DNA from: Actinomadura sp. DC4
GTDB lineage: Bacteria; Actinomycetota; Actinomycetes; Streptosporangiales; Streptosporangiaceae
Length of the DNA stretch: 64,000 bases
Reading direction: 5' to 3'
Assembly (NCBI RefSeq): GCF_030406325.1
Contig: NZ_JAUEQY010000037.1
Location: 33,447-97,446, forward strand
Shown here: in pieces, positions 1 through 9,600 of the stretch
How positions within the stretch are numbered: the stretch's first letter is position 1
How the letters are laid out: every line of letters begins with the position of its first letter
Made by a program: the position numbers and the translations under genes
Notes under the pieces: generated by a model
The model's input: only the letters and a program-made list of their open reading frames with translations
Database searches by the model: none
What the model was told of the DNA's origin: nothing

Positions 1-1066
1 GGTAGTCGTCGTGCGTGGCGATGTAGAGGCCGAGGACAGGTGACTTCGCGGCGTGGGCCGGGAACATGCCGTACCCGATGCCACGGAGCGGATGCGCGAT
101 GGCGACGTCCGCCGCGAACCGTGCGGCATGCTCGCGTGCGGAGGTGTTGGAGCTCAGCTGCGCGGAGGGACGCGGGCCGGACACGAAATGCTCGGCCGTG
201 CCGAAGATCCCGGGGAGAACGGCGCCGGCCGCCGCCATGACGGCGAGGACCACTGCCTTGCTCGCAAGAGAACGGCCTTGCAGGAGGACGACGGCGATCC
301 CCGCGACGGATGCGAGGAAGGCACCCCGTGACTGCGTGGCGACGATCCCCGCGCCGCAGACCGCGGCGGGCACGAGCCAGCCCGCGCGATGGGTCCGGCG
401 GGTCAGGCCTACGGCCGCGACGAGCGGCAGCACGAGCATCGCCCCGAGGTAGTTGGGGTTGAGGCCGAGGCCGTCGAGCCGGCCGTCGGCGTGGTCACCG
501 ACCGCCAGGACGTACGCGCCCGTGAGGCTGCCGGCGACCGCCGTGACGCGCGCGATGCCACCGGGTGAGGGAGGAAACGCGGTGACCGCGGAGAGCAGAA
601 CGAGACCGGCGAGCATCCCGGTGATGTCGTAGATCGAGCTCGAGGCCGACCGCTCGGCCGGGAAGAAGAAGCTGACGAGCAACAGGGCGGCCAGGACGGC
701 GATCCATCGGTGCGGACCGCCGTACGCTCGCGGAGCGGTCACGCCCACCGGCGTCACCGTCGATCGCCCCGACAGGGCCACCGCCGCCGCCACCGCCACG
801 GCGGCGACGCCGCCCAGCGCTGGGACGGGGCCTCCGGTCTGCACCGCGCCGAGCAGGCCGACCGGGACCAGGAACAGCGACCCGTTGCCGGGGCCGGAGA
901 CGGCCAGGAGGCCCAGGACCATGGCACCGACGGCCAGTGCGCTCAGCTGGGGCCTGCTCAGCATCACGAAGGTGACGAGCAGTGCGGCCGGCGGCGTGAG
1001 CAGCGGTGTCCGCGCCGCGGCGTATGCGGCGTACGCGGTGACCTGACGCCGGACCGCGGCCGTCAC
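1..1066 (-). CDS. O-antigen ligase-like polysaccharide membrane protein, partial (3' end off window)
   Basis: Reading the minus strand from GTG 1066 gives 355 codons with no stop, running off the left edge. The protein is almost all hydrophobic helices. It carries hallmarks of the O-antigen ligase/polymerase (Wzy_C) family: LGLNPNYLGAML, ATQSRGAFLA near the start of the conserved block, then HPLRGIGYGMFP and THDDY, which resemble the family's periplasmic loop with its NxxL/HNxY-type end. Family members join or polymerise lipid-linked glycans on the outer face of the membrane. A GGAAGGTGA ribosome site sits just before the GTG, and in-frame stops lie upstream, so this start is well fixed. It diverges from the sugar-nucleotide epimerase next door, which suggests a surface polysaccharide locus continuing left. 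The C-terminal part is missing, so ligase versus polymerase cannot be decided. Confidence 0.8.
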   Translation of the reverse strand, partial: MTAAVRRQVTAYAAYAAARTPLLTPPAALLVTFVMLSRPQLSALAVGAMVLGLLAVSGPGNGSLFLVPVGLLGAVQTGGPVPALGGVAAVAVAAAVALSGRSTVTPVGVTAPRAYGGPHRWIAVLAALLLVSFFFPAERSASSSIYDITGMLAGLVLLSAVTAFPPSPGGIARVTAVAGSLTGAYVLAVGDHADGRLDGLGLNPNYLGAMLVLPLVAAVGLTRRTHRAGWLVPAAVCGAGIVATQSRGAFLASVAGIAVVLLQGRSLASKAVVLAVMAAAGAVLPGIFGTAEHFVSGPRPSAQLSSNTSAREHAARFAADVAIAHPLRGIGYGMFPAHAAKSPVLGLYIATHDDY

Positions 1067-1250
1067 GCCGTCACCTTCCGTCGCCTACCTCCGCAGAACG
1101 CCTCATCTTTGATCATCCGCCCGGAGATTCCTTCGCTCATAGCTTGCGGATGACCAACCTTTTGATCACCACGCCCAAATCTCATGTGATCATACAAGCA
1201 CTGAGAGTGACCACCCTGAAGCGGTCGTATTAGTTTCTGAAAGGCGTGTC

Positions 1251-2261
1251 ATGGGCGGTAGTACCCAGGTGAGGTATCTGGTGACGGGCGGGGCCGGCTT
1301 CATCGGCTCCTATCTCGTCCATGCCCTGCTGGACCGCGGCGACGCGGTCGTGGCACTGGACAACCTCACGACCGGACGGCTGACCAACCTGGACGAGGCC
1401 GGCCGGTCACCGGATTTCCGGTTCGTCCAGGGCTCCGTGCTCGACGAGCTGATGGTCGACGAGCTGGTACACCAGTGCGACGTAGTGATCCACATGGCGG
1501 CCGCGGTCGGGGTCCGGCTGGTGATGGAACAGCCCCTGAAATCGCTGACCACGAACATCCGCGGCTCGCAGGTCGTGATCGACGCGGCGCATCGATACCG
1601 CCGGAAGATCCTCATGACCAGCACCTCGGAGATCTACGGCAAGAACTCCCTGGGCCCGCTGCACGAGACGGCCGACCGGATCCTGGGCAGTCCCACAGTC
1701 GTGCGCTGGGCCTACAGCACCGCCAAGGCCGTCGACGAGATCTTGGCGAACTGCTTCCACCGCGAACGCGACCTGCCCACGATCGTGGTACGTCTGTTCA
1801 ACACCGTCGGCGCGCGGCAGAGCCCGGCGTACGGCATGGTCATCCCGCGGTTGGTCCAGCAGGCACTGCGCGACGAGCCGCTGACGGTCTTCGGGGACGG
1901 CCAGCAGAGCCGCTGTTTCGCGCATGTGCTCGACGTCGTCGACGCGTTGCTACGGCTGCTGGACGAGGACGGCGCCATCGGGGGGACGTTCAACGTCGGC
2001 TCGTCGGAGGAGATCAGCATCGGCCGGCTCGCCGAGATGGTCATCGCACGCACCGCGAGCAAGTCCAAGATCAAGCTGGTTCCCTACGACGAGGCGTACG
2101 GGCCGGGCTTTGAGGACATGCAACGCCGCGTCCCCGAGACCACGAAGCTGCGCGAGCTGACCGGCTGGGCGCCGAAGTACTCCCTCCCTGACATCCTCAC
2201 CGACGCCATCGCCGAGGCCCGGCTGGAGGAAACGCCCCATCCCAACCTGGTCTCTCCATGA
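1251..2261 (+). CDS. NAD-dependent epimerase/dehydratase (extended SDR), nucleotide-sugar type
   Basis: 336 residues, the usual size for extended short-chain dehydrogenases. The N-terminal Rossmann motif is TGGAGFIGS (residues about 12-20), followed by an acidic end of strand 2 (ALDNLTTG). The catalytic pair is Y155-x3-K159 within YSTAK, with the upstream TSTSEIYG strand. The C-terminal half has the VFGDGQQSRCFAHVLDVVDAL block seen in UDP-glucose 4-epimerases, UDP-glucuronate decarboxylases and dTDP-glucose dehydratases. It should act on a nucleotide sugar with bound NAD in the cytoplasm, but substrate and exact reaction cannot be read from sequence. GAAAGG precedes ATG 1251; a GTG at 1269 directly before the Rossmann strand is an alternative start. 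The divergent ligase-like gene suggests a role in making a surface glycan. Confidence 0.9.
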   Translation: MGGSTQVRYLVTGGAGFIGSYLVHALLDRGDAVVALDNLTTGRLTNLDEAGRSPDFRFVQGSVLDELMVDELVHQCDVVIHMAAAVGVRLVMEQPLKSLTTNIRGSQVVIDAAHRYRRKILMTSTSEIYGKNSLGPLHETADRILGSPTVVRWAYSTAKAVDEILANCFHRERDLPTIVVRLFNTVGARQSPAYGMVIPRLVQQALRDEPLTVFGDGQQSRCFAHVLDVVDALLRLLDEDGAIGGTFNVGSSEEISIGRLAEMVIARTASKSKIKLVPYDEAYGPGFEDMQRRVPETTKLRELTGWAPKYSLPDILTDAIAEARLEETPHPNLVSP

Positions 2262-2306
2262 GAGCAGGGCTTGTCGTGCCTCCACCGGCGGGTACGGACG
2301 CGGCCG

Positions 2307-2930
2307 TCACAGGACGCTTCGCGTCTTACGCCGTCGGCGGAGGAGCAGAACCGCGCCGGCCACGAGCGAGACGACGGCGCCTGCGATCGTGCTCCAGAGA
2401 ACCCAGCCGGATACGGGGCCGGAGCTCTCGGAGCCATCAGTCGCGGCGTCCCGCAGTACGTCCAGGTGGCTGGCACAGACGATCGGCCGCTTGTCCGTCT
2501 TGGCCGAGGCGCAGACGACGGCCGCCAACCGCTGCGTCCGCTGTGCGAGCCGTCCCACCTCCACGGTCACACTGAACCGGTCCGTGCGTCCGGTCGCCAG
2601 CGCCCTGTTCCAGGTGATCCGGTCGCCGGAGAGCTCGCCTTTCGGAGCCGAAGTGATCAGTTTGAGGCCGGGCACGAGGGTCTGCGTCAGCAGCAGGTCG
2701 GGCGTCTTCGTGGTCCCGGTGTTGGTGACCTTCGTGACATAGGTCAGCCGGTCCCCCGTACGCACGCTGGTGTGCCCGTTGTCGATGCCGATGCGCAGCG
2801 CCGGTGGCCCCTTGGGTTTCGCGCCGGCCGCCGTCGCGGGCCCGTACGGCGCCGCCGCGAACGCGACGGCCAGCACCGCACGGTGGAACCGACGGTGCCG
2901 GCCGGTCACGTGAATTCGCCGAAAATCCAT
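2307..2930 (-). CDS. DUF11-type secreted protein with C-terminal membrane anchor
   Basis: 207 residues. A basic N-terminus with a hydrophobic stretch ending PATAA looks like a signal peptide. The middle (about residues 45-140) is one DUF11-like beta-sandwich: VRTGDRLTYVTKVTNTGTTKTPDLLLTQTL with later ITWNRALATG, the same pattern as the repeats of the giant protein upstream. A single transmembrane helix near residues 175-200 is followed by RRRRK, the stop-transfer pattern of a cell-surface protein anchored without sortase. It is the last gene of the leftward surface locus and lies beyond a strong hairpin at 2970-3005, so it may be made at a lower level than its upstream neighbour. AAGGG lies 9 nt before the ATG. 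Its role is unknown; a structural partner of the DUF11 giant is an inference from shared domain type and position. Confidence 0.72.
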   Translation of the reverse strand: MDFRRIHVTGRHRRFHRAVLAVAFAAAPYGPATAAGAKPKGPPALRIGIDNGHTSVRTGDRLTYVTKVTNTGTTKTPDLLLTQTLVPGLKLITSAPKGELSGDRITWNRALATGRTDRFSVTVEVGRLAQRTQRLAAVVCASAKTDKRPIVCASHLDVLRDAATDGSESSGPVSGWVLWSTIAGAVVSLVAGAVLLLRRRRKTRSVL

Positions 2931-2969
2931 AAATCCATACCCTTGGCAGAGGAACAGAGTCTGTGCACA

Positions 2970-3005
2970 GAGTAGAGTCGGCGGAATTTTCTGCCGACTC
3001 TACTC
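2970..3005. terminator. 13-bp perfect hairpin between surface genes (terminator or attenuator)
   Basis: Arms GAGTAGAGTCGGC (2970-2982) and GCCGACTCTACTC (2993-3005) are perfectly complementary around a 10-nt loop. The hairpin sits 35 nt after the stop of the small secreted protein and before the start of the DUF11 membrane protein, both read leftward. No clear U-run follows on the minus strand. A self-complementary 10-mer, CTGTGCACAG (2961-2970), touches the left arm. Likely a terminator or partial attenuator that lowers transcription of the last gene. Confidence 0.65.
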
Positions 3006-3039
3006 ACGGCATGCGGCGTCCTCTTTAATAAAATTGACG

Positions 3040-3582
3040 CTACAGAGTCGTCGCGACGTAGTTGAGTGTGCCGGTATAGGTGTCCGGACGCACGAATGGG
3101 ATGGTGATGCGGTAATCATTCGTGATGGTGTCTCCATCGGGCGCGGACGCCGAAGCCTTGGTGGCGACGACGAGCGGAGTGGGATAGGTCAGGTGGGCGT
3201 ACGCGCCACCCTGGGCAGGACCGTTGACCTCGAGGTCGTTGGCCGGGATGACGTCGGGGTTCCCCGGAATGGCCCCGATCAGGTTGGCCGCGGCCGGGAC
3301 GACGGAGACGTTGTAGCCCGCGAAATTGTTGGTCGTGACGGTCATCGTCACCGGAGTGGCGCCGGTGGTAGGCGTGCTGCCCGGCACACCCGTGAGGGTG
3401 AACGCGGGAGTGAGGTCCGTCAGCGTGATGGCTCCGGTGACTTCGACATGGACGGTGGTGCTCCCCGAGTCGGTGTCGGCAAGAGCCGGCACGGTGTGGT
3501 AACCGACCGTCGAAATGGCGGTGGCGACGCCGACGAACGCCAGACCGGCGCTCGCCACGCGCGACTTGCGGGTAGATGCCAT
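3040..3582 (-). CDS. Small secreted protein with WxL-like C-terminal domain
   Basis: 180 residues from ATG 3582, chosen because AAGGGG lies 9 nt upstream; longer forms lack a ribosome site. A signal peptide (SRVASAGLAFVGVATAIST...VPALA) is followed by one domain of about 140 residues. That domain aligns by eye over its whole length with the last ~130 residues of the giant protein encoded just upstream: ITLTDLTPAFTLTGVPGSTPT against ITLSNLTSAFTLTGTPNTTPT, then GYN-V/LTV, then NDYxxxIPFVxxxxYxGTLxYxAT at the end. WxL domains of Firmicutes likewise end in a Y-x3-L-x-W/Y strand and bind peptidoglycan non-covalently. The WxLIP-like and LPFTG neighbours support that reading. It is probably a wall-associated surface protein. 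Family membership is inference and needs a profile search. Confidence 0.75.
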   Translation of the reverse strand: MASTRKSRVASAGLAFVGVATAISTVGYHTVPALADTDSGSTTVHVEVTGAITLTDLTPAFTLTGVPGSTPTTGATPVTMTVTTNNFAGYNVSVVPAAANLIGAIPGNPDVIPANDLEVNGPAQGGAYAHLTYPTPLVVATKASASAPDGDTITNDYRITIPFVRPDTYTGTLNYVATTL

Positions 3583-3627
3583 ATTTCTTATCCCCTTAGA
3601 AGAGTGTCCTTCTTCTTCAATCAACCG

Positions 3628-6600
3628 CTATTGAGCGGTGGCTATGTAGTCGAGGGTCCCGGAGTATCGGCCGGTGGGGACGAAGGGGATGTCGGCCTGA
3701 TAGTCGTTGCTGAGCGGGTCACCGTTCAGCGCCGAACGTGTGTTCTGGGTGTGGGTCGTGACGGGGGTGGTCGCCGAAAGAGGATGGAAGACGCTGGTGC
3801 CGGTCTCGCGCACCCGCACATCGGTGACCGGGATGCCGGCGCCGGTCTCGGGTGAGGTCAGGGTGGGCGTGGCTGCCTGGACGGTGAGGTTGTAGCCGTT
3901 GGGGTCGTTGGTGACGACGGTCATGGTGACGGCGCTGTTTTGGGTGGGGGTGGTGTTGGGGGTGCCGGTGAGGGTGAAGGCACTGGTGAGGTTGGACAGG
4001 GTGATGGTTTGTGCGGTGACGGCGATGGTGGTGGTGCAGGCGGGGTCGGTGCCGCCGGTGGGGCAGGTGCTGCCGGTCGTGGGTGAGACGGCGGTGTTGG
4101 TGAGGGTGTGGTCGCCGGTTCCGGGGTTGGTGGTGGTGACCGTGTAGGTGATGGTCGCGGTGGCCGCGAGGGGCAGGTTCCCAATCCAGGTCAGGGTGGG
4201 CGCGGTGTAGCTGAGGGTTCCCGAGGTGGCGGAGGCGTTGTTGTTGTAGGTGGCGTCGTCGATGACACCGGCGAGAGAGTCGGTGAGAGTTGCCCCGGTG
4301 TAGGGGGTCTGACCGGTGTTGGCGATGGTGATCGTGTAGCGCACCGTCCCGCCCGCGACGACCTCGGCGGTGTCGGCCGTCTTGGTGATGGTCAGGGCCG
4401 GGACCACGACGACGACCTGAGCGGTGCAGGTGGGGTCGGTGCCGCCGGTGGGGCAGTTGTTGCCCAGTTCGGCTGAGGTGAGGGTGTTGACCATGAGTTT
4501 GTCGGCGGGGTCGGGGTTCTTGACGGTGATGGTGTAGGTGATGGTGGTGGTGTCGCCGGGGTCCAGGTTCCCGGTCCAGGTCAGGGTCGGGCTGGTGTAG
4601 GTGAGGGTGCCGGAGGTGGCGGTGGCGTCGTTGCCGTAGACCGAGTCGGGCAGTACTCCGGTGAGGGAGTCGGTGACGGTGGCGGCGGTGTAGGTGGTGG
4701 GTCCGGTGTTGGTGATGGTGATGGTGTAGGTGACGACGCCGCCGGGGGTGATGGTGGCGGTGTCGGCGGTCTTGGTGAGCGCGAGGGCCGGAATCTGGAT
4801 CGTGACGGTCGTCGTGCACGCCGGATCACTGCCGCCGGCCGGGCAGTTGTTGCCCAGGGTGGTGGAGGTGATCGAGCTGGTCATGACCGGTCCGCCGGTG
4901 GGGGGGTTGTTGACCGTGACCGAGGCGGTCAGTGTCGCGGACGCACCGACGGCCAGGTCGCCGGTCCAGGTGACGGACCCGTCGAGGTTGAAGTTCAGGT
5001 TGCCGCTGGTGGTGGTGGCGTCGTTGTTGTAGGTCGCGTTGTCCAGCGCCCCGGCCAGGGCGAAGGTGAAGTTCGCGCCGGTGAACGGGGTCTGGCCGGT
5101 GTTGGTGACCACCACGGTGTAGCGGACGATCCCGGTCGGGACCGTGGTGGAGACGTCGGTGGCCGAGGTGATGCTCAGGACCGAGGCCCGCACGGTGGTG
5201 GCGCAGCGGGGGTCGGTGCCGCCGGTCGGGCAGTTGCTGCCGGCGCTGGCGGAGGTGAGGGTGTTGGTGAGGGTCTTGTTCCCGGTGCCGGGATTGGTGA
5301 GGGTGACCGAGTAGGTGATCGACGCGGACGCGCCGGGGTTGAGCGCACCGGTCCAGGTCAGGTTCGGACTGGTGTAGGAGGCGGTGCCGGTGGTGGCCGA
5401 GGCGTCGTTGTCATAGACGGCGTCATCGAGCACACCGGTCAACGAGTCGGTGAAGGCCGCGGCGGCGTAGGGGGTCTGGCCGGTGTTGGCGACCGTGACG
5501 GTGTAGTGCACGGTCGCGCCGGGTGTGGTGGTCGCGGTGTCGGCGCTCTTGGTGATGGTGAGGGCGGGGGTGAGGATCACGACGAGGGCGGTGCAGGCCG
5601 CGGTGTTGCCCGAGGGCGCGCAGGTACTGCCGGCCGCGGTGGAGGAGACGGTGTTGGACAGGAGTTTCCCGCCGGTGGCGGGGTTGGCGACGGTCACCGA
5701 ATACGTGATGGTCACCGTCGCTCCCACCGCCACATCACCGGTCCACGTCAACGTCGGTGCGGTGTAGGAGACGGTTCCGGAGCTCGCGGCGCCGTCGTTG
5801 TTGTAAGCGGCCTCATCGATCACACCGCCCAGCGGGTCGACGACGGAGATCCCGGTGTAGGGGGTCTGGCCGGTGTTGTGGACGGTGATGGTGTAGCCGA
5901 CCGTGCCGCCGGGGACGGCGGCGGGAGTGTTCGCGGTCTTGGTGATGGTCAACGCCGGGGTCAGCACTTCCACGGTGTTGGTGCAGGCCGGGTTGCTGCT
6001 CCCGGTCGGGCAGCTACTGCCCGGGGCGTCGGAGCTGGCCGTGGAGACGATGTGGTGGTTCCCGGTATCGGGGTTGTTGACCGTGACGGAGGAGGTCACC
6101 GTGACCGTCTGACCCGGCGCGATGGTCCCGGTCCACGTCAGCCCGGCCGGGCCGGCCACGAACGTCCCCGACGAAGCGGCATCATCACCGTTGGGGGTGG
6201 CGTCGTCCACCAGGTCCGGCCCGGAAAAGACGACATCGATCCCGTTGTAGGTGCTCTGGCCGGTGTTGGTGAACGTCCCGGTCAGATTCACCATCCCACC
6301 CGGGGTGGTCGTGGAGACATCAGAGGTATTGGTGATCGCCAACTCCGACACCGTCACCGTCGCGGTGCACCGCGGGTCGGTACCGGCCGCCGGGCAGTTC
6401 CCACCCGACGACGCCGAAGTCAACGTGTTGACCAGGCGGTCATTGCCGGTCTTCGTGGCGTGCACGGTGACGGTGTAGGTGACGGTGACCGATCCGGTGG
6501 CGGGCACGTTCCCGGTCCAGGTGATGTTCGGCGCCGCATACCCGGCGGTGCCGGAGGTCGCCGCCACGTCGTTGTTGTAGGTGGCATCGTCCAGCACCCC

Positions 6601-9600
6601 GGTCAGCGGATCGGTGAACGTCGCTCCCAGGAACGGCGTCGCCGCCGAGTTCGCGACCGTGACCGTGTAGGACACCACCCCACCCCGCACGGCCGACGGC
6701 GCCCCCGCCGTCTTGGTGAACGTCAACTGGCTGCTGACCACCACCGGCACCGACACCGCACACCGCGTATCGACCGACCCGACCGCACAGTTACTCCCCG
6801 TCGTGGCCGAGGTGACCGTGTTGGCCAGGACCTTATCGCCCAGCGAAGGGTTGTTCACCGTGACCGTGTAGGTGATCGTCGCGGACGCGCCGACGGCCAG
6901 ATTCCCACTCCAGGACAGGTTCGGGCTCGTGAACGAGGCCGTGCCCGTGGAGGCGGTCGCGTCATTGCCATAGACCGCGTCGTCCAGCACCCCGGACAGG
7001 TCATCGGTGAACGCCGCACCCGTATAAGCGGTCTGCCCGGTGTTGGTGACCGTCACCGAATACGACACCGTGCTGCCCTCGACCGCGGTCGGCTGCCCCG
7101 CCGACTTCACGATCGTCAACTCCGGCGTCAACACCACCACGATCACCACACACGCCGGGCTACCACTCCCCACCGGGCATGTGCTGCCCACCTCACTCGA
7201 GGAGATCCTGTTCACCAGCGACTTACTTCCGTTATCGGGGTCGTTGACCGTCACGGAGTAGGTGATCGTCGTGGACGCGCCGACCGCCAGGTCCCCGGTC
7301 CACGTCAAATTCGGACTCGTATAAGAAACCGCACCGGACGTGGCGGCCGCGTCATTGCCGTACGCGGCATCGGTCAAAACTCCCGACAGATCATCGGTCG
7401 CGACCGCTCCCGTGTACGGGGTCTGCCCGGTGTTGTGGACCACGATCGTGTAGTTGACGACCCCGCCCGGTGCCTGCGTGGCCGTATCAGCGGATTTGGT
7501 GAACGACAACGCCGGCAACAGGACGTTCACCGTGGCGGTGCACTGCGGATCCGACCCGCCCGACGGGCAGTTGTTCCCCGCCGCCGACGACACCAGCGTC
7601 CCGGTGATGACCTTGTTCCCCGGATCAGGATTACGGACCGTCAACGTCCCGGTGATCGTCACCACCCCACCGACCGGAATGTTCCCCGTCCAGGTGATCC
7701 CCGACGAATTCAACAGCAACGTCCCCGACGACGCCACCTGGTCACCATTGGGGATCGCGTCATCGACCACACCCGCACTACTGGCGAACACACTGATCCC
7801 CACATACGGCGTCTGCCCCGTATTGGTGAACGTCGCGGTCAGGTGAATCACCGAACCCGGCGTCGTGGATGTCTCGGAGTAGCTTTGGGTCAACAGCAGC
7901 TGAGAGACCCGCACCGTGGCCGTACACCGCGCATCGGCACCACCGGACGGGCAGTTGTTCCCCACCGTGGACGAGACGGCGGTGTTGGTCAGCGTGCCGT
8001 CACCGGTATCGGGACTGTGCACCGTCACGGAATAGGTGATGGTCGCGGTGGCGCCGACCGCGAGGTTCCCGGTCCACGACAACGTCGGCGCGGCGTAGGA
8101 AACGGTCCCCGACGACGCCGAAGCATCGGCGTTGTACACCGCGTCGTCCAGCACACCGGACAACGCGTCGGTGAACGCCGCACCCGTATAAGCCGTCTGC
8201 CCGGTGTTGGCCACCGCGACCGTGTAAGTGACCGTCCCACCCGCCACCGCCGACGGAGCACCCGCGGTCTTGGTGATGGTCAGCTGCGGGACCAGCACCG
8301 TCACCCGCACCGAGCACGCGGAATCGGTGCCGTCAACGGGACAGTTGTTGCCCAGCGTGGAGGAGGTGATCGTGTTGACGATCTGCTTGTCGCCTGGATC
8401 GGGGTTCTTCACCGTCACCGTATAAGTGATCGTCGCGGTCGCGCCGACCGCCAGATCACCGGACCACGACAGGGTCGGCGCACTGTAGGAGACGGTGCCC
8501 GAAGACGCCGAAGCGTCGCTGTTGTAGTTCGCATCAGGCAACACACCCGACAACGAGTCGGTGAACGCCGCACCCACATACGCCGTCGGCCCGGTGTTGG
8601 CCGCCGTCAGCGTGTAAGTGATGACCCCGCCCGGGGTGATCGTCGCGACATCGGCGGTCTTGGTGAAACTCAACTGCGGGATCTGGATGGTCACCGTCGT
8701 GGAACACGCCGGATCCGACCCTCCGACCGGGCAGTTGCTACCCGGAGTGGTCGAGGTGATCGAGCTGGTCATCGTCGACCCACCCGTCGGCGGATTGTTC
8801 ACCGTCACCGACGCCGTCAACGTCGCCGACGCCCCCACCGCCAGATCACCCGTCCACGTCACCGACCCATCAACATTGAAGTTCAAACTCCCCGACGTCG
8901 TCGTCGCATCGTTGTTGTACGTCGCGTTGTCCAACGCACCCGCCAACGCGAACGTGAAGTTCGCCCCCACATACGGCGTCTGACCCGTATTCGTCACCAC
9001 CACCGTGTACCGCACCACCCCCGCCGGCACCGTCGTCGACACATCCGTCGAACTCGCAATCGACAACTGCGGAATCAACGCCGTCACCGTCACCGAACAC
9101 CGCGGATCCACACCACCCGACGGACAGTTACTCCCCGCACTCGCCGACGACACCGCGTTCGACAGAGACTTGTCCCCGGTATCGGGGGATTTGACCGTCA
9201 CCGAATACGTGATGACCGCCGACCCACCCGCCGACAAATTCCCACTCCAGGTGATATCCGGGCTCGAAAAACCCGCCGTACCCGACGTCGCGGAAACGTT
9301 GTTGCCATACGTGGCGTCATCGAGCACATTCGTCAACGGGTCGGTGAACACCGCACCCGAATAGGTCGCCTGACCACTGTTGGTGACCGTGACCGTGTAA
9401 CGCACGACGTCACCGGGGGTGGCGGTGGCAACGTCGGCCTTTTTCACGATCGTCAACGACAGCAGGTTCACCGTCACCTGACACCGCGTGTCCACCGACC
9501 CCGAAGCACAGTTCGCGCCGAGCGTGGAAGAGGTGACCGTGTTCGACATCGCACCGTCACCGGATCCCAGCGGCTTGACCGTCACCGAATAAGTGATCGT

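Noticed and set aside
710..1153. A 147-codon plus-strand frame at the left edge
   Set aside because: It lies antisense to the ligase-like gene, whose hydrophobic helices and family motifs are convincing; the plus frame is Arg/His/Gln-rich noise.
1158..1194. TGATCAC and GTGATCA 7-mers as an operator between the ligase-like and epimerase genes
   Set aside because: Arms are 16 nt apart and TGATCA also occurs singly nearby, so it may be chance; no supporting second copy of the pair.
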